Shown: positions 1 through 8,410 of the stretch, piece by piece
Layout of the letters: each line of letters opens with the position of its first letter
Position numbering within the stretch: position 1 is the stretch's first letter
From: VFMC01 sp040398525
GTDB lineage: Bacteria > Actinomycetota > Acidimicrobiia > Acidimicrobiales > Ilumatobacteraceae
Assembly (NCBI GenBank): GCA_040398525.1
Contig: JBBATY010000006.1
Location: forward strand, 1 to 64,000
DNA length: 64,000 nucleotides
Reading direction: 5' to 3'
Translations under genes and position numbers: made by a program
The notes under the pieces: model-generated
Database searches by the model: none
What the model saw: the letters and a program-made list of their open reading frames with translations, nothing else
Told to the model about the DNA's origin: nothing

Positions 1-48
1 CCGGACCGGATCGCCGGGCTGCGCCTCGCCCGCAACCTGACCGGCTGA
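1..48 (+). CDS. Partial C-terminal end of an unidentified gene
   Basis: Reading frame 1 is open from the window edge to a TGA at 46-48 and ends in the residues RLARNLTG. The codons have mostly G or C in the third position, as in neighbouring genes, so this may be the tail of a forward-strand gene that begins outside the window. Fifteen residues are too few to assign a family, and a chance open frame cannot be excluded. Confidence 0.3.
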   Translation, partial: PDRIAGLRLARNLTG

Positions 49-114
49 CGCCCCGCCCGGCGATCACGGACGGGCCGGCAGGCGAGGGGGCGGGCATCTA
101 GCGTGCGGTCCGCG

Positions 115-756
115 ATGAGCACCGACCCGCACGACCTGTTCCCCGCCGGCTTCTTCGCACGCGCCGACGAAACGCCCGACGACGGCTTCTACGTGTTCGA
201 CCGGTTCGTCACCCACATCGACGACCGCGCCATCGCCACCGTCGGCCACCTCTACCGCCACCTCGGCCTGGGCGGACCCGACCGACCGCGCGTCCTCGAC
301 CTGATGTCGTCGTGGATCTCGCACTTCCTCGACCGACCCGACGAGCTGGTCGCCCTCGGCATGAACGAACGCGAGCTGCAGGCCAACCAGCACGCCACCT
401 CGTACGTGGTGCACGACCTCAACACCGACCCGGTGCTGCCCTTCGACGACGACCGCTTCGACGCCGCCACCTGCTGCGTGTCGATCGACTACCTCGTCCG
501 ACCGATCGATGTGGTGCGCGAGCTCGCACGCGTGGTGCGCCCCGGCGGCAGCGTGGTGTTCACGTTCTCGAACCGGTGCTTCCCCACGAAGGTGATCCGC
601 GGCTGGCTGGCGATCACCGAGGAACAACGCTGCGAGCTCGTCGCCCGATACTTCGAGCTCGCCGGCGGCTACGAGCAGCCGTCGGTGGCGTTGCTCACCC
701 CGCCCGGCTCGCCCAGCGACCCGCTCTACGCGGTCTGGGCCGACGTGGCGAGCTGA
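115..756 (+). CDS. SAM-dependent methyltransferase, class I
   Basis: A 213-residue protein with a Rossmann-type methyltransferase core. A motif I-like strand (RVLDLMSSW) lies near residue 62, an acidic FDAATCCVSIDYL segment in the middle (motif post-I/II region), and the VVRPGGSVVFTFSNR strand typical of methyltransferase family 11 follows. Motif I lacks the usual glycines (DLMSSW instead of D-x-G-x-G). Similar divergence occurs in a conserved family of methyltransferase-domain proteins of unknown substrate. ATG 115 is preferred over GTG 103 because a TAGCGT box at 99-104 places transcription start a few bases before it. It stands alone, and its substrate cannot be inferred. Confidence 0.8.
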   Translation: MSTDPHDLFPAGFFARADETPDDGFYVFDRFVTHIDDRAIATVGHLYRHLGLGGPDRPRVLDLMSSWISHFLDRPDELVALGMNERELQANQHATSYVVHDLNTDPVLPFDDDRFDAATCCVSIDYLVRPIDVVRELARVVRPGGSVVFTFSNRCFPTKVIRGWLAITEEQRCELVARYFELAGGYEQPSVALLTPPGSPSDPLYAVWADVAS

Positions 757-915
757 CTCGCCCACCGGGAGCGAGCACGCACCGTCGGGGTCGACCAGTT
801 CCGGAACCGGCCGGGCGTGACTCCGCCGGCGTGTGGCCAGCAGCCGACAGCCGATGGAGGTGTCGAGCGACAGCACGACCAGAACTAGTGTGAGCCCGCT
901 TCGAAGGAGGCGCCC

Positions 916-2013
916 ATGCAGCTCCCCGCCACCATGCACGCCGTGGTCACCACCGGCAACGGTGGCTTCGACCGGCTCGTGTGGTGCGAGGTGCCGATGC
1001 CGGTGGTCGGCCCCGGCGAGGTGCTGCTGCAGGTGCTCGCCGCAGGGGTGAACAACACCGAGATCAACACCCGGCTCGGGTGGTACTCGGAGTCCGTCAC
1101 CACCGAGACGAACGCTGCTGCGGCTGCCGAAGAGGAACGCCCCACGCACAAGGCCGACGGAGGTTGGAACGAGGCCACCCCGTTCCCCTTCATCCAGGGC
1201 ACCGACTGCTGCGGCCGGGTGGTGGCGGCGGCACCCGACGTCGACCCCGCACTGCTCGGCCGACGGGTGCTCGTCCGGTCCTGCATGCGGCCGCACGGCT
1301 TCGGGTCGATGGACAACGTGTGGATGGGGTCGGACTTCGACGGTGCATTCGCCGAGTACGTGAAGGTGCCCGCCGGCGAGGTGTTCGAGGTGCGCTGCGA
1401 CTGGACCGACGTCGAACTGGCCAGCATCCCCTGCGCCTACGCGACAGCCGAGAACATGCTGCACCGCGCCCGGTGCGCCGCCGGTGAGCACGTACTGGTC
1501 ACCGGTGCATCGGGCGGCGTCGGTTCGGCAGCCGTGCAACTGGCCAAGCGTCGCGGGGCCATCGTCACCGCAGTGGTCGCCTCGGCGAAGGCCGAGCAGG
1601 TGCTGGCCATCGGCGCCGACCGGGTGGTGGACCGCGGCGCCGACCCGGTGGCGACGCTCGGCCACGAGTCGGTCGACCTCGTGGTCGACAACGTGGCCGG
1701 GCCCCACTTCGAGTCGATGCTGAAGGTGCTCCGACGCGGTGGCCGCTACGTCACCTCCGGTGCGATCGGCGGACCGATCGTGGCGCTCGACACGCGCACG
1801 ATGTACCTGAAGGACCTCACGCTGATCGGCTGCACCGCCTGGGACGAGCCCGTGTTCCCCGACCTGGTCGGCTACATCGAACGCGGCGAGATCCGACCGC
1901 TCGTCGCCGCGACGTTCCCGCTCGAACGCATCGCCGACGCGCAGCGCGAGTTCCTCGAGAAGCGCCACGTCGGCAAGTTCGTCCTCATCCCGCCGCAGGC
2001 TCAGCTCACCTGA
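916..2013 (+). CDS. Zinc-type MDR alcohol dehydrogenase / quinone oxidoreductase family protein
   Basis: A 365-residue medium-chain dehydrogenase/reductase. The N-terminal GroES-like domain covers about residues 1-150. The nucleotide-binding domain opens with VLVTGASGGVGSAAVQLAK near residue 193, the AxxGxG-type cofactor site. The PFIQGTDCCGRV segment is the MDR family substrate-domain signature. It probably catalyses NAD(P)-dependent oxidation or reduction of an alcohol or enone, with unknown substrate. A strong ribosome binding site, GAAGGAGG, sits 6 nt before ATG 916, so this gene has a conventional leader, unlike many neighbours. It ends 7 nt into the convergent kinase gene. Confidence 0.85.
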   Translation: MQLPATMHAVVTTGNGGFDRLVWCEVPMPVVGPGEVLLQVLAAGVNNTEINTRLGWYSESVTTETNAAAAAEEERPTHKADGGWNEATPFPFIQGTDCCGRVVAAAPDVDPALLGRRVLVRSCMRPHGFGSMDNVWMGSDFDGAFAEYVKVPAGEVFEVRCDWTDVELASIPCAYATAENMLHRARCAAGEHVLVTGASGGVGSAAVQLAKRRGAIVTAVVASAKAEQVLAIGADRVVDRGADPVATLGHESVDLVVDNVAGPHFESMLKVLRRGGRYVTSGAIGGPIVALDTRTMYLKDLTLIGCTAWDEPVFPDLVGYIERGEIRPLVAATFPLERIADAQREFLEKRHVGKFVLIPPQAQLT

Positions 2014-3196
2014 CGGCCGGGGTCTCGGCCCGCCCACTGTCGGCGGCAGGCAGGTCGACACGTACCCGACCGCCCGGCGGCGGTTCGATGGTGATGCTGC
2101 CGCCGTGCGCATCGATCAGGCCCTGGGCGATCGTGAGCCCGAGGCCGGCGCCGCCGGTGTGTCGGCTGCGGCTCGCGTCGCGTCGGGCGAACGAGTGGAA
2201 GGCATCGCCGACGAAGCTCGGATGGAACCCGTCGCCCTCGTCGACCACCCGAACGGACGGTGACGGATGTGCCGAGACCTCCACCCGCACCGTCGACCCG
2301 GCTGGTGTGTGCCGCACGGCATTGTCGAGCAGATTGCGCAGCACTCGGCCGAGCGCGACGCGATCGCCGATGACGAGCACAGCCCCCTCCGTCACTGTCT
2401 GCATCTCGACGCCCCGGGCTGCTGCGGTCGGCGCGAGCGCCTCGACGGCCTCGTCAGCGATCTCGGCCAAGTCGATCCGGGCACGTTCGAGCGTCAGCCG
2501 CGACGATTCGATCTGCGCCAACAGGAACAGATCATCGACGAGGCGCGACAGGACCGACACGTCGGACGCCATGGACCGCAGGTACCGCGGTGGATCCGGT
2601 GCAATGCCGTCAGCGAGCGCTTCGACCGCAGCCTGCAGTGCTGCGAGGGGCGTGCGCAGGTCGTGACCGAGATTGGTGAGCATCGAACGCCGTTCCTCGT
2701 CGGCGGCCCGCCGCTCGGCCTCCAACTCGCCGAGACGGGCATTCAGCTGGTCGAGCGCTGTGGCGAGATGACCGAGCTCGTCGGCACGGTCGACCCCGCT
2801 GCGAGCATCCCGATCGCCGTCCTCCACGCGCCTGACGGTTGCCTCGATCGTCGACACATCACGCCCGAGCGGCGCCGAGGCCACGACTCCGAGGACTGCG
2901 GCAAACGCAGCCGCCAGCACGAGGACCCCGACGACGAGTCGGGCCTCGCCGGCGTCGAGCACCATCAGGCGCACGAGCACGAACGCGGTGATCGCACCGA
3001 CCGTCAGCGATGCCATCGTGATGGCAACCGCAAGGTGCCGGAGCGACCGCATGCGCCGACCGATCGGCCGGAGCGCGTAGCCGCCGCCGACCGCGACGAC
3101 GATCAGCGCCGCGCCGGCGAGGAACGTCTCCGCCGGATGCGACCAGAGGTCGTCGAAGCCTCCGGCAGCAACGAGGTTCGGCCCGCCGATGATCAT
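2006..3196 (-). CDS. Membrane sensor histidine kinase, HAMP-HisKA-HATPase
   Basis: A 396-residue two-component sensor. Three hydrophobic segments lie at about residues 26-43, 57-80 and 87-108, followed by a HAMP-like linker, then the dimerisation/phosphoacceptor helix with H178 in LGHDLRTPL. The HATPase domain has the N-box NLLDNAVRHTP, G1 DEGDGF and G2 GGAGLGLTIA. Its ATG overlaps the TGA of the upstream response regulator (ATGA), so the two are translationally coupled and form a cognate pair. The extracytoplasmic portion is very short, suggesting that it senses a membrane or intramembrane signal. The longer open frame upstream is antisense noise inside the regulator. Confidence 0.9.
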   Translation of the reverse strand: MIIGGPNLVAAGGFDDLWSHPAETFLAGAALIVVAVGGGYALRPIGRRMRSLRHLAVAITMASLTVGAITAFVLVRLMVLDAGEARLVVGVLVLAAAFAAVLGVVASAPLGRDVSTIEATVRRVEDGDRDARSGVDRADELGHLATALDQLNARLGELEAERRAADEERRSMLTNLGHDLRTPLAALQAAVEALADGIAPDPPRYLRSMASDVSVLSRLVDDLFLLAQIESSRLTLERARIDLAEIADEAVEALAPTAAARGVEMQTVTEGAVLVIGDRVALGRVLRNLLDNAVRHTPAGSTVRVEVSAHPSPSVRVVDEGDGFHPSFVGDAFHSFARRDASRSRHTGGAGLGLTIAQGLIDAHGGSITIEPPPGGRVRVDLPAADSGRAETPAVR

Positions 3197-3897
3197 GGGT
3201 CGAAGCGGTAGCCGACGCCCCACGCGGTGGTGATCCAGCGGGGGCGTTCGGGATCGGGCTCGAGCTTCTGGCGGAGCCGTCCGACGTGAACGGTGACGGT
3301 GGCGGGGTCCTGGTATTCCGGAGCGGAGTCCCACACCTGCTCGAGCAGCTCCCGCCGCGAGAACACCTTCCCCGGAGAGCCGACCAACGTCACGAGCAGA
3401 TCGAACTCCTTGGGTGTGAGGGCCACGTGCTGCGCGTCGACGAGCACCTCGCGAGCGGCTGTGTCGATGCGGAGCGGTCCGTGCTCGAGCACCTGTGGCA
3501 TCGAGTCGGCCGACGGTCCGACACGCCGCAGCACATTTCGCACCCGGATCGCGAGCTCGCGCGGGGAGAACGGTTTCACCACGTAGTCGTCCGCGCCGAG
3601 CTCCAGACCGGCGATCCGGTCGTGCTCGTCGGTACGGGCCGTCAGCAGGATCACGGGCACATCGCCGGTCTCACGGATGCGTCGCAGCACCGCAAGCCCG
3701 TCGGCCGAGGGCAGCATCACATCGAGCACCACCAGAGAAGGGCGGTTGGCATCGAGCCAGCGCAGCGCCTCCAGGCCATCGCCGACCTCGTGCACCGCAT
3801 GGCCATCTCGCTCGAGGTACCGAGCCACGACCTCCCTCACCATCGGCTCGTCGTCCACCACCAGCACCGGGGCGTGGCCGCGGCGGACATCATCCAT
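3193..3897 (-). CDS. OmpR/PhoB-family response regulator
   Basis: A 234-residue DNA-binding response regulator. The receiver domain (about residues 10-122) has the acidic pair D15-D16, phosphoacceptor D59 in VVLDVMLP, and the conserved lysine in VVKPFSPRE. A C-terminal winged helix (LTPKEFDLLVTL, then VTVHVGRLRQKLE) places it in the OmpR class. It is the partner of the kinase whose start codon overlaps its stop. The start was set at ATG 3897 because TACGCT at 3904-3909 lies exactly 6 nt upstream, predicting a leaderless transcript, and because the longer open frame would overlap the DM13 gene. The sequence does not reveal its targets. Confidence 0.92.
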   Translation of the reverse strand: MDDVRRGHAPVLVVDDEPMVREVVARYLERDGHAVHEVGDGLEALRWLDANRPSLVVLDVMLPSADGLAVLRRIRETGDVPVILLTARTDEHDRIAGLELGADDYVVKPFSPRELAIRVRNVLRRVGPSADSMPQVLEHGPLRIDTAAREVLVDAQHVALTPKEFDLLVTLVGSPGKVFSRRELLEQVWDSAPEYQDPATVTVHVGRLRQKLEPDPERPRWITTAWGVGYRFDP

Positions 3898-3903
3898 GGG
3901 GTG

Positions 3904-3909
3904 AGCGTA
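3904..3909 (-). promoter_or_regulatory. -10 box of the leaderless response-regulator transcript
   Basis: TACGCT lies 6 nt before ATG 3897. This spacing puts the transcription start at or next to the start codon, and no Shine-Dalgarno sequence is present. Confidence 0.55.
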
Positions 3910-3944
3910 CGTGGCGGACCGGGTCGGCTGCACGAGCCCTGCCG

Positions 3945-4565
3945 TCAGACGGCCGACAACGGTGCCTCGCCGAACGGGCTCGAGAACCGGACGCACCAGA
4001 TCAGCACGGTGTCGTAGAGGTCGAGGTCGACGTCGGCGGGGATCTCGTAGTTCTGCTCGCCGCTGTTGCCCTTGAGCTTGCCGAGATCGATGAAGTCATC
4101 GACTCCGCCGACCGTGCTGTTGACGAGGTACACGGCGAGGTCCGGCCCGTTATCGGTCTGGAAGTCCTCGAACCGGAGGAACCGTTGACCGGTGCCGTTG
4201 CCGAGCACGACGGCCTGACCGGTGGTCGGGTGATCGCGGCTCACGAACGCTCCCTCGTGCTCGGTCACCACCACGCCCACTGCGAGCGGGGACGAGGTGA
4301 CGGGCGCCTCCGACGGCAGCGTGCTGCTCGACGGAACTGGGTCGGGGAGTGACGTGGCCGGGGGCGATGTGGTCGGGGGCGTCGACACTGCCGTGGAGGC
4401 CGGCACGGCGGGTGCGGCATCGAACTCAGGTGCTGCCTCGTCGACTCGCTCGTCGGTGAACAGCGTGTGCACACCGAAGTAGCCGAACGCGATCGTGGCC
4501 ACTGCAGTGAGCGTGACGACGAAGCCGGCGATCGCCAGGATGGGGTGACGCTTTGTCCAGTTCAT
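3945..4565 (-). CDS. Membrane-anchored DM13-domain protein
   Basis: A 206-residue protein with a short cytoplasmic N-terminus, one transmembrane helix (about residues 9-30, PILAIAGFVVTLTAVATIAF), a Ser/Thr/Pro-rich linker to about residue 95, and a C-terminal DM13 domain. The domain shows HEGAFVSRDHPTTGQAVVL, LRFEDFQTDNGPDLAVYLV and a late cysteine in VLIWCVRFSSPFGEAPL. DM13 domains are proposed to be extracytoplasmic redox or electron-transfer modules built around a nearly invariant cysteine. The gene lies 47 nt upstream of the response regulator on the same strand, so it may be the sensed partner or a target of that two-component system (inference). Confidence 0.85.
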   Translation of the reverse strand: MNWTKRHPILAIAGFVVTLTAVATIAFGYFGVHTLFTDERVDEAAPEFDAAPAVPASTAVSTPPTTSPPATSLPDPVPSSSTLPSEAPVTSSPLAVGVVVTEHEGAFVSRDHPTTGQAVVLGNGTGQRFLRFEDFQTDNGPDLAVYLVNSTVGGVDDFIDLGKLKGNSGEQNYEIPADVDLDLYDTVLIWCVRFSSPFGEAPLSAV

Positions 4566-4780
4566 GGTCTGAGCAAACACGACACAGCGTTGCGATGCTC
4601 ACCAGCACGTCAGTGTTGCGCGAATGTTTCGAATCTCGATGGTGTGCGTGCGACGTGCCGAACATCGGCCCGGGGAGCTCGACGCTTCGAGGCCACGTCA
4701 CGACGCACCCAGCGACACGATGGGCGACGCCTGCACCCCTCCGATGCGGCGGGCCCTGTTCGCGCGACGGTTCGTCGCGG

Positions 4781-6103
4781 TCAGGTGAAGCGCATCGGCA
4801 GGTGCCGGTAGCCGCGGATGAGCTGGCTGGGGCCGAGGGTGGGCGCACCGGTGAGGCGCCACCGGGAGACATCGGGGAAGCGCTGCAGCAACGACTCCCA
4901 TGCGACGCGGGCCTCGAGCCGGGCGAGCGCGCCGCCGATGCAGGCGTGCGGACCGGTGACGAAGGCGAGGTGACGGCGCGCGTTGGTGCGGGTGATGTCG
5001 AAGCGCTCGGGCTGGTCGAACACGAGCGGGTCGCGGTTCGCAGTGGCGAGGACGGTGACGATGTCGGCGCCCGACGGGATCGTGTGGCCGGGCGCGACCT
5101 CGATCGGCGCCAGCGCGCGTCGGATGGTGAACTGCACGGGGCTCTCGTAACGCAGCGCCTCCTCGACGGTGTTGGCGAGGTGCGTCTCGGGGTCGGCGGC
5201 GAGCAGGGCCAACTGGTCGCGGTGAGCCACCAGCGTGGCCGTGCCCGTGCCGAGGAGGTTCACGGTCGTCTCGAAGCCGGCGATGAGCAGCAGCGACAGC
5301 GTGCCCACGAGCTCGTCGTCGGTGAGCATGTCGCCATCGGCCTGCTCGGCGAGCACCGACACCAGGTCGTCGCCCGGTCGACGGCGCCGCTCGGCGACGA
5401 GGTCGCGGAACATCCGGTCGATCTCGGCGAGCGTGCGGTGGACGTCGTTCGCCTCGCGCAACGAGCGTGGCCGGTCGAGCGCGATGACGAGGTGCTCGCC
5501 CCATCGGTGGAACATCGACACGTCGGAATCCGGCACACCGAGCAGGCGGGTGATCACCCGCATCGGCAGCGGGCGGGCGAAGGCCTCGACCAGGTCGACG
5601 TCGCCGCCAGTCGGGAAGGCGTCGATCAGCTCCTCGGCCGTCCTGCGCACCAGCGCCTCGTGCTCGGCGATCGACTTCGGCGTGAAGCCCCGCTGCACCA
5701 GGCGGCGGAGCCGGGTGTGGTCGGGCGCGTCCATGGCGATGAACCAGGCGTCGAACGGTTCACCGACGCCCACGCGCAGAGTGGGCTCGAGGAACCGCTC
5801 CACGGTCGACCGCGCCCGGGTCACCATCGACGACGCGTGCGGCGAGGTGAACACAGCGTGGCAGCCGGCATGGGTGGGGGTGAGGTACAAGCCGAGTCGG
5901 CTGCGCACCAGAGGGGCGCCGGCGAGGAGCGCACGGTGGAGCGCTGCACGGTCGGCTGGTCCACCGGGTGCATCGAAGGCGCCGACCGGGTCGCCGAACC
6001 TCCTGGCCACGCGGGAGGCGGTGTTCAGCGTCGTCGTGGCCACCGCCACGCGCATCCGCTCCCTGAGGGGGGCGGCTTCTCTGTCGGCCAGGGAGTTGGT
6101 CAC
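4781..6103 (-). CDS. Cytochrome P450
   Basis: A 440-residue soluble bacterial P450. The heme loop reads FVTGPHACIG with cysteine ligand C388. The I-helix oxygen-activation motif is LLLIAGFETT, and the K-helix ExxR is in EEALRYE. It hydroxylates an unknown substrate using electrons from a ferredoxin/reductase; the only reductase candidate in the window is at 23430-24719. GTG 6103 is chosen because TAGAGT (6111-6116) lies 7 nt upstream with a TTGGTC -35 at 17-bp spacing. ATG 6055, which has an AGGGAG ribosome site, is the alternative and gives 424 residues. Operator palindromes cover the promoter, so the divergent TetR gene most likely controls it. Confidence 0.92.
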   Translation of the reverse strand: MTNSLADREAAPLRERMRVAVATTTLNTASRVARRFGDPVGAFDAPGGPADRAALHRALLAGAPLVRSRLGLYLTPTHAGCHAVFTSPHASSMVTRARSTVERFLEPTLRVGVGEPFDAWFIAMDAPDHTRLRRLVQRGFTPKSIAEHEALVRRTAEELIDAFPTGGDVDLVEAFARPLPMRVITRLLGVPDSDVSMFHRWGEHLVIALDRPRSLREANDVHRTLAEIDRMFRDLVAERRRRPGDDLVSVLAEQADGDMLTDDELVGTLSLLLIAGFETTVNLLGTGTATLVAHRDQLALLAADPETHLANTVEEALRYESPVQFTIRRALAPIEVAPGHTIPSGADIVTVLATANRDPLVFDQPERFDITRTNARRHLAFVTGPHACIGGALARLEARVAWESLLQRFPDVSRWRLTGAPTLGPSQLIRGYRHLPMRFT

Positions 6104-6112
6104 GTGACTAAC
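6095..6112. promoter_or_regulatory. TetR-type operator 1 (palindrome over P450 start)
   Basis: GTTGGTCACGTGACTAAC is an 18-bp near-perfect palindrome, imperfect only at one symmetric position pair. It covers the P450 GTG start and part of its -10 box. The outer arms match operator 2 and only the 4-bp core differs (ACGT here, GGCC there). Confidence 0.75.
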
Positions 6113-6122
6113 TCTACCGCAA

Positions 6123-6140
6123 GTTAGTCGGCCGACCAAC
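6123..6140. promoter_or_regulatory. TetR-type operator 2 (palindrome over both -35 boxes)
   Basis: GTTAGTCGGCCGACCAAC has the same 18-bp architecture as operator 1 (shared form GTTrGTCnnnnGACyAAC), centred 28 bp away. It contains the P450 -35 (TTGGTC, minus strand, 17 bp from TAGAGT) and overlaps the tetR -35 region (TTAGTC, 18 bp from TACACT). Binding here should repress both genes. Confidence 0.75.
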
Positions 6141-6147
6141 TCGGGCA

Positions 6148-6153
6148 TACACT
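6148..6153 (+). promoter_or_regulatory. -10 box of the leaderless tetR transcript
   Basis: TACACT is 7 nt before GTG 6161, and no ribosome binding site is present. Together with operator 2 it makes tetR autoregulation likely. Confidence 0.6.
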
Positions 6154-6160
6154 CGATCGT

Positions 6161-6739
6161 GTGGCTTACGTCAGCGCCGGCGACCGCAGAGAGCAGCTGA
6201 TCGAGGCGACCATCGCCGTGCTGCGCAGAGCCGGCGCCGACGGCGTCACGACACGCGCCGTCGCAACAGAGGCCGGGGCACCGCTGGCATCGATCCACTA
6301 CACGTTCGGATCGCTCGACGACCTCGTCGTCGCGGCGTTCGAACGGCTCATCGACGAGGTGGGTCGGCGCATCACCGACGGCCTCGACCTCTCCGCCGGG
6401 TACGGGCCGTGCATCGTCGACATCATGCAGCGGGTCGCCGAGCTGCTCGACGACGAGCGCTACGGCGTGCTGCTGCGCGACCTCAACCCGACCGGCGACC
6501 GCCGCGTCGAGGCCCTCGAGGAGCGCTACTACCGCGTCGCCCACGACCTCGTCGACGCCATCGCCGAGGCCCGGAGCCGCGAGCCGGCGATGCCGCGCGC
6601 GCAACTGGCACGGCTGATCATGGCCGCGGTCGACGGCGTGGTGCTGCAGTTCGCGGCGACCGGCGACATCGAGACCGCACGCAGCGACCTCGCCGCGTTC
6701 GGCCAGATCCTGGCCACCGCAGCCGACCGGCGCCGCTGA
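6161..6739 (+). CDS. TetR-family transcriptional repressor
   Basis: A 192-residue regulator. The N-terminal TetR helix-turn-helix (about residues 8-55) reads REQLIEATIAVLRRAG, VTTRAVATEAG and ASIHYTFGSLDDLV, the canonical recognition-helix pattern. The C-terminal helical domain is a ligand pocket of unknown specificity. It is divergent from the P450, with 57 bp between starts, and two 18-bp palindromes occupy the shared promoter. It probably represses the P450 and itself until a P450 substrate or product binds (inference from context). GTG 6161 follows a -10 box by 7 nt, so translation is predicted to be leaderless. Confidence 0.92.
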   Translation: MAYVSAGDRREQLIEATIAVLRRAGADGVTTRAVATEAGAPLASIHYTFGSLDDLVVAAFERLIDEVGRRITDGLDLSAGYGPCIVDIMQRVAELLDDERYGVLLRDLNPTGDRRVEALEERYYRVAHDLVDAIAEARSREPAMPRAQLARLIMAAVDGVVLQFAATGDIETARSDLAAFGQILATAADRRR

Positions 6740-6804
6740 CCGCCACTGCGAGCCGCGTCGGCAGCCCGAGCTCTGCACGGCCACGATGCCGAAAAATCGA
6801 GCGA

Positions 6805-6828
6805 CCCGAACCCTGATGGAGGTTCGGG
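6805..6828 (-). terminator. Intrinsic terminator of tRNA-Leu
   Basis: CCCGAACC and GGTTCGGG form an 8-bp perfect stem with an 8-nt loop, downstream of the tRNA on the minus strand. A T5 run follows about seven bases later (6783-6799 region read on the minus strand). The smaller hairpin GATCTC-TCAA-GAGATC lies just upstream at 6836-6851. Confidence 0.6.
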
Positions 6829-6858
6829 CCGTACGGATCTCTCAAGAGATCACATTTG

Positions 6859-6941
6859 TGGGCGAGGGGGGACTTGAACCCCCACATCCTTTCGAATACT
6901 GGCACCTGAAGCCAGCGCGTCTGCCATTTCGCCACTCGCCC
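6859..6941 (-). tRNA. tRNA-Leu (CAG)
   Basis: A class II cloverleaf of 83 nt. The acceptor arms GGGCGAG and CTCGCCC pair, the anticodon loop is TTCAGGT with anticodon CAG, a long variable arm is present, and the T arm contains GGTTCAAGTCC. CCA is not encoded. A TAGCCT -10 box lies at 6958-6963. In M. tuberculosis leuT also lies next to fhaA, so the placement is conserved. Confidence 0.95.
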
Positions 6942-7033
6942 GAGTGATGGACTCCGAAGGCTACCAACTCTGCGCAGGTCGCCCAACACCTGCACCGTTG
7001 CGTGCCGACGGGGCCGATACCCTGGGAACACCT

Positions 7034-7903
7034 ATGGGTCTGCAGTCGATCGAACGCACCCTCGAACGCATGGTCGAGAGCGTCTTCTCCCGCTCGTCGC
7101 GCCGTGGCCTACGCCCCGTCGAGCTCGGTCGCCGGCTGCTTCGCCACATGGACGAGCACCGCAGCGTCGACGTGAAGGGCCGCCGGCTGGTGCCCAACGC
7201 GTTCACCTTCTACCTGAGCCCCACCGACCACGCCTCGTTCACCGACATCGACCACGCGCTGCGCCACGAGTTGGCCGAGGCCGCTCGCGAGTACGCCCGC
7301 GAGGAGGGCTTCGGCATGGTGGGCCCGGTGTCGATCGCGTTCGAGGTCGACCAGCAGCTCAAGCCCGGCCGGTTCGGCATCTTCTCGCACATGCGCGAGG
7401 CGCCGCTGAAGGTGCCCCCGTCGCCGGCGCTCCAGGCCGCCATCGACTCCATGCCACCGAAGGTCGACCCACCGATGCCCCCGGTCGTCCGGGCACCGCA
7501 ACCGGCGCCTACTCCCGCTCCGGTGCCGCCCACCCCCGAGCTCGCCGACATCCCCGACCTCACCATCGCCCCGGCCGTCGGCCAACCGATCGAGGCGCTC
7601 GCCACGCACGACACGGGCCACACCGAGCATGCGTGGGTGGTGCTCCCCACCGGTGAGCGCTTCCCCGTGGTCGACCGGGTCATCAGCTTCGGGCGCCTGC
7701 CCGACTGCACCGTCACCTTGAACGACCCCAATGTCAGTCGGCACCACGCCGAGATCCGCCCGGGCGCGGCCATCGTGCTCGTCGACCTCGGCTCCACCAA
7801 CGGCACGCTGGTCAACGGCGTGCGCGTCACCGAGCCGCACCCGCTCCTCGACGGCGACGTCATCTCGATGGGCCAGTCGCACATCCGGTTCGAGGCGCCG
7901 TAG
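7034..7903 (+). CDS. fhaA: FhaA: DUF3662 plus FHA-domain adaptor
   Basis: A 289-residue protein. The N-terminal DUF3662 domain (about residues 1-115; GLQSIERTLERMVES, RPVELGRRLLRHMD) is followed by a proline-rich linker and a C-terminal FHA domain with ISFGRLPDCTV, SRHHAEI and DLGSTNGT. FHA domains bind phosphothreonine, and mycobacterial FhaA binds the pseudokinase MviN and tunes peptidoglycan synthesis. It is first of the growth-signalling operon, 9 nt before fhaB. ATG 7034 is preferred over the in-frame upstream codon at 6944 because the family begins at MGLQ and a TACCCT box lies at 7018-7023. Confidence 0.95.
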   Translation: MGLQSIERTLERMVESVFSRSSRRGLRPVELGRRLLRHMDEHRSVDVKGRRLVPNAFTFYLSPTDHASFTDIDHALRHELAEAAREYAREEGFGMVGPVSIAFEVDQQLKPGRFGIFSHMREAPLKVPPSPALQAAIDSMPPKVDPPMPPVVRAPQPAPTPAPVPPTPELADIPDLTIAPAVGQPIEALATHDTGHTEHAWVVLPTGERFPVVDRVISFGRLPDCTVTLNDPNVSRHHAEIRPGAAIVLVDLGSTNGTLVNGVRVTEPHPLLDGDVISMGQSHIRFEAP

Positions 7904-7912
7904 CCGACGAGC

Positions 7913-8410
7913 ATGACCGACTCCGTCCTCGGCATCCTGAAGATCGCCCTCCTGGCGCTGCTCTACCTGTTCTTCGCCCGTGTGCTGTGGGCGGTGTGGA
8001 GCGAGGTGCGTGGCCCGCGGGTCGGCCGTGCACCGGTGGTCGATGCCAGCCCGACGGCCGCGGCTGTTCGACCGGAGGTCGCGCCCGCACCGCCGGCACC
8101 CTCGCGCCGCAAGCGGGGTGCGGTCTCGAAGCTCACGGTGCTCGAGCCGAAGCACCGCAAGGGCGCCTCGTTCGATGTCGCCGCCGAGATCACGATCGGG
8201 CGCAGCGCCACGGCGACGATCTCGATCCCCGACGACGCGTTCGTGTCGCAGCTGCACGCCCGGCTCTACCAGACCGAGAGCGGCACCGTGGTCGAGGACC
8301 TCGCCTCCACCAACGGGTCGTTCCTCAACGGCGCCCGCCTGACGGGCAGTCATCCCATCGTCCGCGGTGACCGACTGCAGGTGGGCTCAGTCATCCTGGA
8401 GGCACGATGA
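7913..8410 (+). CDS. fhaB: FhaB/FipA: membrane-anchored FHA protein
   Basis: A 165-residue protein with an N-terminal transmembrane segment (about residues 6-25, ILKIALLALLYLFFARVLWA), a linker, and an FHA domain with ITIGRSATATI, VSQLHARLY and LASTNGSFLNG. It is orthologous by position and architecture to mycobacterial FhaB/FipA, which couples Ser/Thr kinase signalling to division. Its TGA overlaps the ATG of pstP (ATGA), so the two are translationally coupled. Confidence 0.93.
   Translation: MTDSVLGILKIALLALLYLFFARVLWAVWSEVRGPRVGRAPVVDASPTAAAVRPEVAPAPPAPSRRKRGAVSKLTVLEPKHRKGASFDVAAEITIGRSATATISIPDDAFVSQLHARLYQTESGTVVEDLASTNGSFLNGARLTGSHPIVRGDRLQVGSVILEAR

Noticed and set aside
4781..6784. 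A 667-codon frame extending the P450 N-terminus through tetR
   Set aside because: The extension is antisense to tetR and crosses the operators. P450 length and the -10 box support GTG 6103.
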